Assembly (NCBI GenBank): GCA_003008705.1
Contig: PDUO01000004.1
Coordinates: 1,550,001-1,614,000 of the forward strand
Length of the DNA stretch: 64,000 nt
Source of the DNA: Pezicula radicicola
Lineage: Eukaryota > Ascomycota > Leotiomycetes > Helotiales > Dermateaceae
Direction: 5' to 3'
The notes under the pieces are model-generated. The model had not been told where the DNA came from, did not search any database, and saw only the letters and a program-made list of their open reading frames with translations. Below are positions 47,570 to 60,084 of this stretch, piece by piece. The first letter of the stretch is position 1. Each line of letters opens with the position of its first letter. The position numbers and the translations under genes were made by a program.

Positions 47570-49614
47570 TCATATTGACGTGATTCGTCCTGCAGGCGTA
47601 GTCCTGCCTCTCGGCCTAAGATTGATCACAGACTCCAGCTCCCGTAACATATGTGTATTCGCTTCCGCCCTGTCCTTTGTCGACTCTCTTTTCGCTCTAT
47701 CTTCCTTCATCTTCACGATACGCTCTTCTCGTGATAATGTACTTCTTTGTCGTGGCAACGCAACAGCCTCAAAAACTTCCTCGGCATCCGAACTACTAAA
47801 GTCGAGACTTGAACGGGACTTTGTTTCTCCATTTAATGCTCTCAGTGCATCGAGAGCCCCACCCTCTTCAACAGCTGTGAGCCCCCCCAACGATATTGTA
47901 GGCGAAAGGACTCCACTCATCGAAGATATACGTTTTTCATTCCTGTCAATATTCAGGGCAAGAGCAGCTTTACCATCCTCCCATTCTTGCATCAGAGCTT
48001 TCAGGTCAACTCCTATTGAATCGTATTGGATCATAAGATTGGCGCCAAGTTCCGAGACGTCGCCAGAATCGTTCAAATGCTGGTCTGATTCCTCGCGTAG
48101 CAAATGTAGTTTTGCCTGAAGGCCACGAATGCCGGTTGATAGGGAGTTGAGCTTTCGCAGTTGTGCTCGCCATCGCTCGCGGCTCGGTGACAGAGGTAAT
48201 TTTGGAGTTGGAGGCACAGGGAAAGCTACAGAACTTTAGTAGATGCAGACTTTATATGATTGGGATGCACCTTACTTTCTTCCTCAGTGAGTATGGACCG
48301 TAACCGTTCCTCAGCTACTCCCGTGATACTACCCATCACATGAATCTCATCTACAGCTGTACTCCACCGGATAAAGTCGGGTTTGCCACCGTGGGCGTCC
48401 AGTGCTAGAAGACAAGAAAGAAATACCTTTCTGATTGTGTGGAGCCTTGCAGCGAGGATCTTCAGGACCCGGAGGGAATCAGAATCCTCAAACTCAGTCT
48501 CCGAGTAGTCCATCATCGCTTCTGAAAAGTCCATGTCACTGATATCGTAGACGTCATAATATTTTTCAAGATCTATCTCCTCAGTCAAAGGCTTCAAAGA
48601 AACGTAGGCATTCTTGTATCGAGGAATAATGTCAGCAAAGCACAGCCGTAGTACCTTCCTTAGTCGAGCACAGCGTCTAGTCTGGCTACGATCCTCTAGA
48701 CGACTGATCGGGGGAAGAGGGGCGCTTCTACACATTCAAGTCAGCAAAGCCAGAATATCGAAGAAATCGTTCCTCACATTCTGTAGCCGCGAGACACAAG
48801 TTCTACCTCTTGCACAAGTGTCAATGCACTTGCGGCAACAACATCAAACCCTTGCGCTTTACTGACATAGTCCGACGCTTCTGCTAATGTTTGTTGTCGG
48901 AGATATTGGAGCCACTGTCTGCGCATGTGTGCATATGCTATCGTGGCCAGGGCAGCCATGAATGCTAGAACGATTACTATGCGACCCTTTCCGGTAACAG
49001 AAGCCGGACCGCTTCTGGCCCAGTGAATTAAAAAGGCTAGAACAAATGCCAAAGAAGCCGTCACCACCGCTCCAGCTAGAGTGAAGGTACCAAGCTGTGG
49101 AGCAGTTGGCATTGGCATCGATGCATCCTGAGATTGTCCATGACTACCCTGTCCTAGATACGTATGGGCGCTCAATAGTTGTGATGCAACTATGATGTAT
49201 CGGAAGCGCTCGAGAAACCTCGCGTTATCGGCTCGACCAAGTCTTGAATTAACCGCTCTCTGGAATTCGCCTTAGCAGAAACACTTCTTCACGGGACTGT
49301 CAGGGGAACCCACCGAGCAAGTGTTGTGTATAGCAGCAACGGCGGTGTTCTGGGGAATAGCAAGGCGTAATGGAGGAGGGAGTTTGTGTCGAAACTTGAA
49401 CCTGGCTGTCGGTTTGCCTCGAGGAGCAAAGGAGGGATTTGGTGGTGTGGCAGCAGTAACTCCTTCGTCGTGATCCGGCGCCCATTGTGATCCTTCCTCG
49501 CCTTCACCTATGTGCCATATTAGGAGACTTCTGTAGACGCGAGGGCGTTCAATAGAGTTACGCACCTTGAAGATAGTCTGCGAGCGGCGAACCCTCAAAC
49601 ACCACCGTTTCCAT
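47570..49614 (-). CDS. Vezatin-domain / Inp2-like myosin-binding membrane protein
   Basis: Minus-strand exons are 49614-49566, 49507-49285, 49218-48778, 48727-48276 and 48225-47570; introns 58, 66, 50 and 50 bp; 606 aa, frame closed. The first exon gives METVVFEGSPLADYL. Intron 2 is needed to bypass an in-frame TAA and joins SPDSPVKK to FLERFRYIIVASQLLS, typical of the family. Two hydrophobic stretches follow (FTLAGAVVTASLAFVLAFLI and GRIVIVLAFMAALATIAYA), then the vezatin/myosin-binding part: LTLVQEVELVSRGYRI, PLPPISRLE, RRCARLRKVL. The C-terminal half is helical and charged. In yeast, Inp2 tethers the type V myosin to peroxisomes; the role here is inferred from domain only. Confidence 0.82.
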
Positions 49615-51335
49615 TGCGGATAACTATGCAAGCAGACGGCCCTTCCCGTTCATATTTATGCGGCAGAACTCAAATAAGGTAGGTCGTGGATGGTTGCTTG
49701 CTGGAGACAGAAGAAGACGGAGGAGCCTTTCCTAGGTACTAGTTGACACTGCCACTCCAAGAACGTCTTTGGTCTACTGGTCGTTTATCATTGAACAGAA
49801 GTTGAAGGTTACGAGGTCTCGTACTATAAGTCTGGCCCCCCTGAAAACATCTATAGTCAAATCACGGCTGGCTTGAGATGCATGGATCCTTTGATTGCCT
49901 TCATCTCAGATGGCTTCAGTCCAAGCTCGCGGGTCTCATATTACTGCGAGATTTATGATATGATTTTCGTAGGGATCTTTCCCAAGTAACTATGTGCAGT
50001 ACAGTACAGGACGGAGCACCGGGGCAAGTAATCCTGAGGTGTCATGTTTCAATTACTCACGTGACACGCACGGCTCACCGGCTCGTCGCGCGTCGCTCTT
50101 CTTTCGCTGACAAAGTACCGTACATAGAGGAGATATCTCACCTTGGAGATTGAACACGACTACGACAACAACGCCTAGAAACCCCGCTGGTGATGTTGAG
50201 GAAAATTAGAACGAGGATGAATGGCAAGAGGCATGCGAAGTCTGGCAGCCTGAATTGAGGTATCGAGGTTTGAAGGCATCCACAAGACTTGAAAAAGCAT
50301 CATATCTGGGCTCAGTAAAAGGCATAAAGATTCCTCTAGCCCCGTGCCCAGTGGCTTGTGGCTGGTGTCAGAGTCCTGTCTGTAGACTATCATATCGTAC
50401 GCGTCCTTGGCAAGGTCTGATGACGAAGGCTCACAAAGCTGACAGATGTGCTTTTAGCGTATTCTGAAATATGGTGTTTCCATTTTTTTCACCGTTTCAA
50501 CCAAGGTCGATAAGGCTGAGGGGGATACTAGTTGAAATCTCAATCCCATGATTACTTTTCATGCTGACAATCCATATCCATGTCTTGCTCGCCGAGCGAG
50601 CGAGCCCCACGTCGCCGACTCCGGGAGTGTGTCGGCTTACATTTAGCGACACTAAGTTTGCCCTCCAAGTCCTCTTCGTACGGGTTACCAAACCCGCTAT
50701 TTGAGTTGTGCTCTTGCTAGCACGTAGTTTTCTATTGCTCTTTGTAATCTTTGTCATTCTTTGCTTGCCACTTAGGCTGCTACTTTGAGAATGTACATGC
50801 CAGACTAACTCGTCCTGGTGGAAATCGTATCTGGGAATAGTTTCTCTCTTCACTTCTCTGGCCGATTTTCTGTGGTCAAAGTCGAAGTTACTGGATGCAG
50901 CCATGCTAGTCAGCGTACTCATTCTTCTGTTCTTAATGGGAGCCCCCAAATCCTGATGCTGAGTTTCTTGTTTATGATGTCATGGCCTCTCTAAGCAGTG
51001 AACGACCATGCACCAACAGCATCTTGTCCGACGAGAACCACCTCTGTATTCTTCTATATTTACCACAGTATATTGTAATCCATCCATATGCACCTTTAAC
51101 TCCTGTCATATTTGTCCTTAGACCCAGTCATACCTTGTCCTGTGTCATGACAGCGGAAGCCCCCATTGTATTACTACCTCCATATGTAGTTTGCCTCCTA
51201 AGATCTATTTTCAAGCAGGCATATAATCGTCATCCTACCCTTTGGGTAGAAGGTCTACGTTCTCGAAAATCAGTTACGTCGCTTGAAGAGCTAATTACTA
51301 TTTTCAATAATATATCTCTACTAAATCAGCTCGGG
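49615..51335. other. Intergenic interval with one doubtful frame
   Basis: Upstream regions of the vezatin-domain gene (-) and the five-exon gene (+). A 150-codon minus-strand frame at 50497-50949 has a plausible internal start (MSTLTSMAASSNFDFDHRK), but no domain and no conserved-looking splice partners. It may be part of an unannotated divergent gene. A CAGTA run lies near 49995. Confidence 0.4.
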
Positions 51336-52655
51336 ATGTCACGAAATTCTTCTCACTCTGGCAGGCATCGATCTCACGGTTCAAATCAACCCAGGAGTAT
51401 GGTCGAAAATTCGGAGGATCTAATACAACAAGTCAAAGACATTGTCAATGATCTAAACGATGTGGTTTTCAACCGCCCTGACCAAATCGATGTTTATATC
51501 CCTTCAGCTCGTTCGGCGGTCACTGCGCTAGACCATCTACGATTTTTCCGGGAAGCGCATCGTTACTCGGAACAGGTCTGGATCATTCAAGGTTTACAAA
51601 GGTTCGCCTATCACAATGCAGATGTCGGAAGTATTCGAGATATTGCAGACTGGTGCCAAGGAGCGTGGCTGAAGGTGCTTCGACACCATCCAGGTAAGTC
51701 AAATCTTGGAGCAGTATATTGTCCTTTCTAGATATCAAGACCCTATGCGCCTGCTGCATATCTGAGTTGTTCCTGAATTTTAAAACAAGTAGACTGACTC
51801 TGATTTCTTGTCATCTAGAGGCCGCGGAGATACTAATTGGTAAGTCCTACTTTAAATCGTGCATATTAGAAATACGAAGGACTGTATAAATAATATACTA
51901 CTTATAAAGAAGATAGCGGCTGACATGTCACTCCGTCCAGGGTTAGGAGATAACTGGCTTCAGAAAGCTCAGGCTATTCTGACTAGAATTCAGACCGATG
52001 AAGGCAGTGAACCTTCAAGCAACGATAGTCAGTCAAGTAAAACACCTACAACACCTATATCGCTTATAACACTTCCCTCACTTGGTCACTATCTAGCAGC
52101 TACCAGATTATTTGCTGACAATAAGTAACGCCCAGATACTTCACGACAAAGACCACAAAGTCCACTTTATGTCGAAGCCCGAGGTTTCCTTCAGCCTGCT
52201 GTAGATTTCTACACAAGAGCAGTAATAGCTACAGACAGCGCAGGAACTACAACAGGTGATCTACTGGCTTCTGTAAGTCTTTAGATCAGGATTATCCTCT
52301 TATAGCCCTATTCTAACCTTTGGGCAGACTGCTGAAGCCCACATGAGTTTGGGCAACGTTACTGGACCACCTGGAGATGAGCATCATTTTTCCTGTGCTA
52401 TCCGATGCCTGGTTCGTAAATCTGATTCATTTTTGTTCTATTGTTACTTGTCTCGGGTGCTGTAACATTTCTCGGGGCTATACTCCTGAGACATGCTTCC
52501 TTACTTATAAATCATGTCTTACTTCTGAAGCCTTTTGAAAGAAACACTACTAATACCGAAGACCCAAATAGCGCCGTGCTGAAGCCGTACCTGGTTATAG
52601 TCTGTCCATCTACCTGCAGCAGTATTTGACAGACTACAGCAGATATGTCGACTGA
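51336..52655 (+). pseudogene. Conserved-looking five-exon gene with one in-frame TAA
   Basis: Exons are 51336-51693, 51819-51839 (21 bp), 51941-52272, 52328-52411 and 52572-52655; total 879 nt, frame kept throughout. The deduced protein starts MSRNSSHSGRHRSHGS and is helical (LDHLRFFREAHRYSEQVWII; IADWCQGAWLKVLRHHPE; LIGLGDNWLQKAQAIL; SPLYVEARGFLQPAVDFYTR; TAEAHMSLGNVTGPP; PGYSLSIYLQQYLTDY). This is a TPR-like pattern I associate with an uncharacterised fungal family. TAA at 52126-52128 (DNK-stop-RPDT) interrupts it; downstream sequence stays in the same frame to a proper TGA. A 36-bp GT-AG segment at 52124-52159 could remove the stop but would be an exceptionally short intron. Either a recent nonsense allele or an unusual splice. 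Confidence 0.6.
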
Positions 52656-53664
52656 AACTGCTTGACTCCTGGTCTGGGAGAAACCATATTTTTTTGCTTT
52701 CTCTTTGCTCTATTTCTTTGTCGTATTAAGGCATCACTCGCTGGATTTAGCATTGTCGTATTAGCGTGGGGTACAGGATAGAGAGCGGCTGCGTGCTTGT
52801 ATTCATTCTCGATAGACACAGCCTATAGACCTAGATTCCAGCCAATGAATTCTCAATTAACCTAAGAATTGCTTTGTAAGATATCTTTTTGATAAGGACT
52901 AAATTAATGTATGAGGGATGGTTCACCTAAATCGAGTGAGTTACTCAAATCAAGTATGCTACTAACTTATTTAAGTCAATCTCTTATGACCCAATACATA
53001 GCTATTAGAACATCACTGCATGATCTCTTACAAATCAATTAAGACGTTATTTTCTCACATCTACGGAGGTTCCGGTCAAAAGTCGTGCGAACATAGGCTA
53101 TGAAGCCTGTAGCAGCCTATGGCTATAGCGTCCTCTTATAGGCCTATGGCCATATTTCTTATAGGGCTTTTAAGCGAAACTCTACCCCTTGGGCAGCTAG
53201 TACGGCAACTATAGTGCTTAATCACTAAGCGGACAGGCTTTATAGGCTCTAATACGCTATAATCCCTAAGCTACAGGCCTATGGCCTGTTTTCGCACGAC
53301 TTTTGACCGGACCCTCCGTATGATCATAGGACTCAATCTCGCCAACCCCCAGTCTGACTCGGACTCGTAATTCACCTTAAATTGGAAACAATGAAAATGT
53401 AAATTGTAGCGACATTGTGCTAGGCTTTTGGTTAGCGTGTCGTATTCAGCCTCGTGCATAAAAGGTACGAAAGTACGAAGAGCCTAGTGAGCTTGTGGAG
53501 TCCGGAGAAAAAGTACCGCCGGATCCTAGCGCGATGCGGCGTGGAAACGACACAACTTCAGCCTCTTGTTCAGAACTACTCTGTACGAAGGACCACAATT
53601 CGTCGACGCCCCTCCTCTCTCGCCCAAGTATTGTTGTCGCGCACAATTGGACATCGCAGCAATC
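52656..53664. other. Intergenic with MITE copy 2
   Basis: Contains the element at 53064-53318; 53450-53664 is the likely EMC6 5' region. The frames there (e.g. 53454-53693) overlap in several phases and show no coding signal. Confidence 0.5.
53064..53318. mobile_element. MITE, copy 2 (255 bp), TA target duplication
   Basis: Flanked by TA at 53062-53063 and 53319-53320. The termini CGGAGGTTCCGGTCAAAAGT and, inverted, CGGAGGGTCCGGTCAAAAGT continue with CGTGCGAA. It shares TIRs and the internal TTAGTGATTAAGCACTATAG segment with 7971-8271, but inverted relative to it. Non-coding; older or more diverged than copy 1. Confidence 0.82.
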
Positions 53665-54175
53665 ATGCTCACAGAACGCGAACTGCAAATTAGTCCCATA
53701 GTGCAAGATTCCGTCATACATAATACCAAGGTCCGTTTCGATCCCCTTACCTTCCTTCCTATAACCTCATCTCACCTCATCACAACCTTTTGCCTCCCAT
53801 ATTTGGTCCACAACTTCAAGCCTCTGTTCAACCTTACGCCCTTATTCATCTTATAAAGACTGACTCATTACTCATTAGACACTTACAACCTTGCATAACC
53901 TCACTGCATCTCTCTTTGGCATCGGCGCCGGAATTCTGGGCCTGGAATCCTACCCTGGGTTCCTTTTCTATATCTTTTTCACCCTGCTTACTTCTGCACT
54001 CGTATACATCATTCGCGTTCGGCCGGCGATTATTCAGGATGTGCGGGAGGGCGGTGAAGGAGGCTTGCTGCGTTTCTTTAGAGGGGGCTTAGAGCTTTGG
54101 TCAGGAGGGTTGGTGGAAGGGTTAAGTGGGTTTGTATTGACATGGACCTTGTTCTATGGTTTGGTCAGGGCATAG
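53665..54175 (+). CDS. EMC6: ER membrane protein complex subunit 6
   Basis: Exons 53665-53730 and 53879-54175 flank a 148-bp intron (GTCCGT...CATTAG): 120 aa, the usual fungal size. The start MLTERELQISPIVQDSVIHN is the family N-terminus; an open extension to 53566 exists but is not conserved-looking. Three hydrophobic segments (LTASLFGIGAGILGLESYPG, FLFYIFFTLLTSALVYIIRV, and a C-terminal one after LVEGLSGFVLTWTLFYG) match the Rab5-interacting/EMC6 fold. EMC6 is a core transmembrane subunit of the ER insertase that integrates tail-anchored and multipass proteins. Confidence 0.9.
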
Positions 54176-55060
54176 CCTTCTCTAGGGAGGCAAAGGGGAC
54201 AAGGATCGAGTTTGCTGAGTGGAAGGTAGTTCGAATGGCTATGGCACAATAGTGTAGGAATTAGGCGGCGTTAAGGACAACAATGCATTTGGCGTCGGGG
54301 GACATTTGAAGATATCCCAGGGCTGGGTTGGTACATGTAATTTGAATTGACCATGATTTACATGCTGTAAGTGATGAATTATATCATGCGTTCTACGCCA
54401 TATTCTTGGTAGAAGACTTCTGGAAATATGCCAATTTTCTCCTAGGTAGTATGGTCGCAGTAATGTATGGTGCTTTCTCCCGATATGAATTTTGAAGAGT
54501 AATCAGAGCCCAAAACCATTGATTTTTCACCCATACCTATGTTTAATAGTTAATGTACGTTTTTTTGTATGTACGTTTGGCTCAATGCCCCTAGCAAATG
54601 TTTTACGCTTGCTCAATGCTTAGGATACAGAAACGAGTACGGGTAATGGAGCCCGTGACTGATACCTCGATCATGTCTCTAAGCTCAAAAAGCCTACCGC
54701 GTTAGTAAAAAATAAAATAAAATAAATACATATTTCTAGCCGTTGGAAGGCTGTCTGGTCTGTAACCAAGCAATTAAATTATTCAGCGTGGTTGACGAGC
54801 AACGTGGAGATATACACATGATAGAAAGTTCCCATAATTTTGATCCTTTTGTCTTCATTAGACTGTTCCAACCATTGAAAACTTGTATCTTGAGACGCGT
54901 AGGTATAAAGACTTAATAATCTAGCTCGCGCTTTCACCATAGGCGCATGAACGTCTCTGCTAGTTAGGGTTAATAAAACTTATTGTTCAGTATATAAAAA
55001 AGGAAGTTAAGGTAGATCTTGGTCCCCGATTATACTAGAGCTATTGGAGCTACAGCTAAC
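54176..55060. other. Intergenic between convergent EMC6 and the GTPase gene
   Basis: No coding sequence or clear repeat. An AAATA-rich run lies at 54706-54728. Confidence 0.5.
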
Positions 55061-58000
55061 CTAGTCCACAACTTCCGTAATCTTACCGACAAAGCCATCT
55101 AGGCCAGCGACACCTTTCTTTCCTCTCTCACTACCATAATATAGACCCGGCCCTCCACCTGGCATGACTAAAACTTGAGACCCAAGCTCAATCCATTCAC
55201 GATGTGTGATCAGCTCCATAGTAACGTCAGTTACTCCGTCTGACCCAAAGATCTGAGGTGCTGACTCGTCCATCTCAAAGACATCATCAGTGTCTTTAGA
55301 CTTGTGGGGTCTGAGACAGAGCACCTTTGCAGAGGCCCGAATACTTGCAATGTATACGACAACCAGGCTTCCCGGGGTGACAGAATTAACATCACCATCT
55401 TCGAAGGATGCAGTAAAACCACTTGCAGCCTGCATTGTATATCCTGTTTGGAGCATATGCCCGGTAGGTATTGCTACACGTCAGAGTTAGTATTATTTGT
55501 CAATCATTGAGTTGACATGAGTAGGTCAAGAAGGAGATCTCATGAGGTCCGACTACTTACCCATGACCATGCCTTTCCGTATTCGAGGCGCGGAACGCTG
55601 GGGTCGTTCGAATGGGCCATTCGAAATATCCTCCTCAGGAAGATCAAAAACAATGCCAATAGTGCCTGCTTGACCAGCCTCAAGTGTAGTGACAGGGAGA
55701 CGCAAATTACGAATGCTTACAATATGCGCATTATGCCATTCACCCTTGGATACAGATGCTGAGATATTATAAGCAGCAATTCGTGCAAGCTCCGTGGCAG
55801 AAGGATGAGATAGAGAAGCCCCAAAACTTGTTGGAGACGACCGAGATTCAGATCTATTTGGCGGCGATGGGTTCTCGTCCTGATCGGCAGGGAACGGCTA
55901 ATATAGTCAGTTAGCGAAGACTTGGCAATATGTGCATAGCTCGACTCTCGTCCTCCAACTTGTTCAAGAAGTCGACAGACCGTCTTAGTTACTGAGTTGG
56001 TCTTGAAACCCGCTACCCATCGCCTCCGGAAGAGACGTGAGGTTGGTGATAGGAGTAAATCACTGCAGCTATTGACTCTCCTTGGAACCCTTTATTTTAC
56101 ATAGAGAATCCCAAAACATGTAGAGTGCAAAGAAAGCTTGAGCTTACACCAACAATGACTTTATCACCGATGGACATTGCTCCAAAACGCAAATGGCCTG
56201 CTACAACACTTCCTGCTTCGACGTCTGTAAGACCTGTGGGTACATGTTATTAGCATGTGTAGACCACAGAGATATGTTGAATGGATATATCTCTCATTGC
56301 ACGAGGCTCATATCAACTTACCATTCTTCAAAGTTAACGACTGATATGAAGCTGCGACACCAAAGACATCCTCGACATGAAAGAGGCACGCGGGCTGCTC
56401 CGGATTCAATGCTGCAGGGCCAATAAAGTCTTGAGCTTTAGGTGTAGCTGGCATAGGTAGATTGCGTAGAAGAGCATGAACCATTTGGATCCCAGTTCCG
56501 TTCGCAGCGCTAGTCATAATAATTGGCACGATCAAGGAGAGGTTATTAGAAAGTCCTATCTTGTCCAAAACGCTTCGAATCTTGTCCTCCTCGGTGATGG
56601 GTATATTCTTGAGGTCCGATTCGAGGATTGTCTTCGCTTGGTCTGGCTGTACAATGGACGGCGTTCGGCCACTCGCTTTGACTGCAGATAAAATCTTGGA
56701 TAGAGTTGCCCGTAAACTGCTTTTAGATGCGAGGTCCAGTTTAGTGATGATGATTGAAAGCGGCTTGTCCAGCTTCAAACAAAGCTCCAAATGCGCTTTC
56801 GCAAGATCAATGCCAATGCCGTCGGATCCTAGGATGTCTTGTGCGGACGACGTGCCACCAGCACTACTCGGAGCATTTTCACCATCATCAGCTCCAATGC
56901 AGAGAATAGTCCACTGCCGAAATGAAAATATTAGTATTATGCTGCAAAAGTCATATGGAAATGAGGAGTATTCCTCTCGAGTCATGCGATGTCTTTGGAG
57001 GTGGCTTTCAGTACCTCAAACCAAGTCAAGAACTCCGACTAAACGAGAGACGCCTTAAACTCGAGATTATTGATAAGACAGGAAATTTCGATCCTTGGAA
57101 TACGTACATGTGGAGCCCAGCCAACCAAGCCCTTTAATATAGACCTTCTATACCTTGGATGTCCAGCTGAATCAGATACGAGTACCAAACGACCATTCTT
57201 CGCAGCAGCATGCATGTCGATCCAAGTAGTGGCATTCCCAGACGTCGTGACATTTCCAGCCTCGTTAATGACTTCAGATCCCTTGTAAGCGATCAGTTCT
57301 TGAGCCACCGTACTTGTTCTACCACTCAGTTGCTCGTGTCGATGCTTTAGGAGACTGAGTCGACTCTTTCCACGGCCATCGTCAAGTGTAGACGTGGATA
57401 ACGTCCCTAGCAAAGTCGATTTCCCAGATGTGGTTGGGCCAGTGAAGGTGACACGCAGCTGCTCTGTTTCTACATCTAATTAGCTACCTTACTAACCTTA
57501 GGAAGCATAATGTGAAAGGACGTTTCGGCCTGTGATAGTCACTAGACTAAACTTATATCCAAAGCCTCAAACTCGCATAATTAGAAGTTTAAGCGATTGC
57601 TCGCATCATATTCGGCTTGGTTTACTCAAAGTAACTTGATTGTTTAGGTGGTATAGTTGGTGTATCACGCATGGCATGCCTAGCTCTTGGATTAGAACCA
57701 GCTTTTAGGATGTTGACCATCTTAGTCTTTGTGACTTTATCTGCTCAAACCAAGCTAGTGGAGACGGGCTATAAGGAATTGCAACAGCTGCAATCAACCA
57801 AACATCTTACAAGTTAGTAACAAAAATGAGAATTTTGCCTACCATGCACATGCGGGCTCGGGAATGGCTCCCCCGTGAGTACAGGAAGGACCTAATCCTC
57901 CTCATCAGTCGCTGGTTCCATATAATATGTTCTCCTCTTACCTTATCAATTCTTAGGTCGGGCATTACTAAGGCTTCAGCAACCCATAATGGTGACTGGT

Positions 58001-58721
58001 GCTGAAGAGCAGTTGTGCCTTTTTCTGTATGTAGTGACTCTTGCCATTCACAGTCTCCTACAATGACCATACGAACAATTTCGACCTCGCACCCTAAACT
58101 AGCCGCCATTGTTCGCAAGGTCTTCAAGCTGTCATCCATTTCATCTTTTGTCAATCCAACAAAGGTACCATCGTCCGAAACACCAATTTCATAGAGAGCT
58201 CCACGACTCTCCTCGAGTCCAGCAAGAAGCTTTTTAGGTCTCATATCAAAATTGCTGTCTGCTTCAGGAAGATTGGGTACAATGAGGTCGTCGCCAGTGG
58301 AAGAGGCATGGTATGGTGTAGACTGTTGTAGTCGCCATAATAATTGGGTAGTCAACTGCTTAAGCCGGCTCTGCCTCGACTGATTTGACGGCGCGAGAAT
58401 TGGGCTTGACCTGCTGTTGGCCGACGTATGGCTTGTGGGTTGCTGCTTGTTTTGCTGCGATCCCGAAACCAGTAGGCCTGTGCTCGATGAGTTATAAGTT
58501 CGCCTTGGTCTCAATAGTAAATGCAACTTGTACTCTGTCGGCCCTTCCTGAGGCTCAGCTTCTAGTCGGGTGACGCCGCCATAGTCTGCAAGCAGAGTTT
58601 CCGATGTTGACTTGGACCTGTTGTTTCGAGGTGTAGATGGCGGCTTGGGAGAATCGGCCGGAGTTATCCAAGGAGATGAGACCCTCGGCAGATCGGTATC
58701 GTAAGTAAATACTGACGCCAT
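55061..58721 (-). CDS. GTPBP1/2-like translational GTPase
   Basis: Minus-strand exons are 58721-57942, 57891-57843, 57475-57108, 56913-56322, 56233-56148, 55897-55561 and 55473-55061: 874 aa, all phases agree. Introns 2, 3 and 5 are long (367, 194 and 250 bp). The N-terminal domain has YKLHLLLRPRR, LTTQLLWRLQQS, ALYEIGVSDDGTFVGLTKDE and LRTMAASLGCEVEIVR, as in GTPBP1. The GTPase motifs are G1 GPTTSGKSTLLG (about 289-300), G3 DSAGHPRY and G4 TKLD. Beta-barrel domains follow (ACLFHVEDVFGVA; GSVVAGHLRFGAMSIGDKVIVG), then a Ser/Pro-rich insert and the EF-Tu-like third domain. GTPBP1/2 proteins are linked to ribosome rescue and mRNA surveillance; that role is by family only. Confidence 0.9.
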
Positions 58722-60084
58722 GAATAAGTATGTACCGATACCTATGGTTGCCCTCAGTAAGTTAAACTATCCTAGTTGAGATAGCTCCAAAATTATGGCC
58801 AGTCTTTTAGGTTATACCGGTTCTTTCCCCTTCTCTTCTTTAACGCCGCCGCAGTCGCAGATGCCGTATGCTTGATAAAGACCGTGTGTTTGTATGGGCT
58901 TGATGTATTCTGAAGAGCTGTGATAATTGAAGAACCATCTTGAGGCTATTTATTGGATTGATGCGAGGGAAGGAGGATCGTTGGTTGCCGAGTTGGAAGA
59001 GCAATGTCAATGTCGATCAATGTCAATCAGATTGACAGATTATGCGACGGAGCGTGTGGTCATTTTGCGATTGTAGGTAGAAGTTGTTGTTGTTGTTGTT
59101 GTTGATGTTGTTCGGTGAGTCAAGGTGAGGGAAGTGTACTTCGTAGGTAGGAATATAGGGTGACCCTTGGTTTAGAGACCTCGGCGAGGTGAGTCGTTAA
59201 GGCGGTGATTCCGCTTGGCTTTGGTTCGTACCGGTACAGTACCTCCCTCTGTGATACGCAGTAAGTGGAGCCTACCCGAAGGTGCGGGGCCAGCCCTTGC
59301 GCGCTCCATGATTGAAGAAGAAGCGCATTGAATCGAAGCATCCTGACTACAGAGGACAGCACTGGACTTGGCACACACGGGTTTTGCAATGAAAGGATCG
59401 TCAATCCATTGCTTAAGGCAGGTAGGATATGACAGACATATGTTGCCTCTCTTTGATTTTAGCTTTTCGTATACAGACACTAATATATATATATTTACGA
59501 CTGAACGGAATTACTGGTATGATACTCATACTGTTACTTTCGTAACTTGCGCTTACTGTTGCCTGCCATTGTGGCTATGAGATCGCCCACCAGGCCCCAA
59601 TTTAGCGCCATTCTGGTTAGTGAGTGATAAGGGCCGCCCTCCACTCTCTCTGCATACAGTTCCTCTACCTTATTACTCTCAGGCAAGAATAGGACATATT
59701 TTCTCTTGAACGACCTACGTTAGGGTAAGTGGTTAGGATTAATCAGTTTCGGGGGGTTCTGGGGCTGTCGTTTAGTTTATTTTTATTTTCCTTACAGAGG
59801 CAGTACAGTTCTACCTAGTTAATGGCGTTGGTAGGCAACAAAAAAGGGGGGTCCCGCATAGTCACAAGCGGGGGCCCGTATATCACGAGCTAAAATGGCC
59901 ACGCTGAAACCAGAATACTTGGTGCCTCTTACAAGGACCAGGAGCGCTGTAACGGACATCAACCTCACCACGAATCATTCAAATAAACACGCCCGCCCAG
60001 ACCAATTCCCTCTTTTCTTTACTTCTCATTTTATTCATTTCCCCTCCAGACTACCACCACTTTTAGACGTCGATAGCAAGCACT
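58722..60084. other. Intergenic; divergent promoters of the GTPase gene and SEC9
   Basis: (GTT)n at 59083-59112. A pyrimidine-rich stretch at 60005-60060 precedes the SEC9 start and probably lies in its leader. Frames at 59120-59480 overlap in several phases and are not credible. Confidence 0.5.

Noticed and set aside
50497..50949. 150-aa minus-strand frame
   Set aside because: Low-complexity basic composition and no family match; could be a fragment of a real divergent gene, but the sequence alone does not show it.
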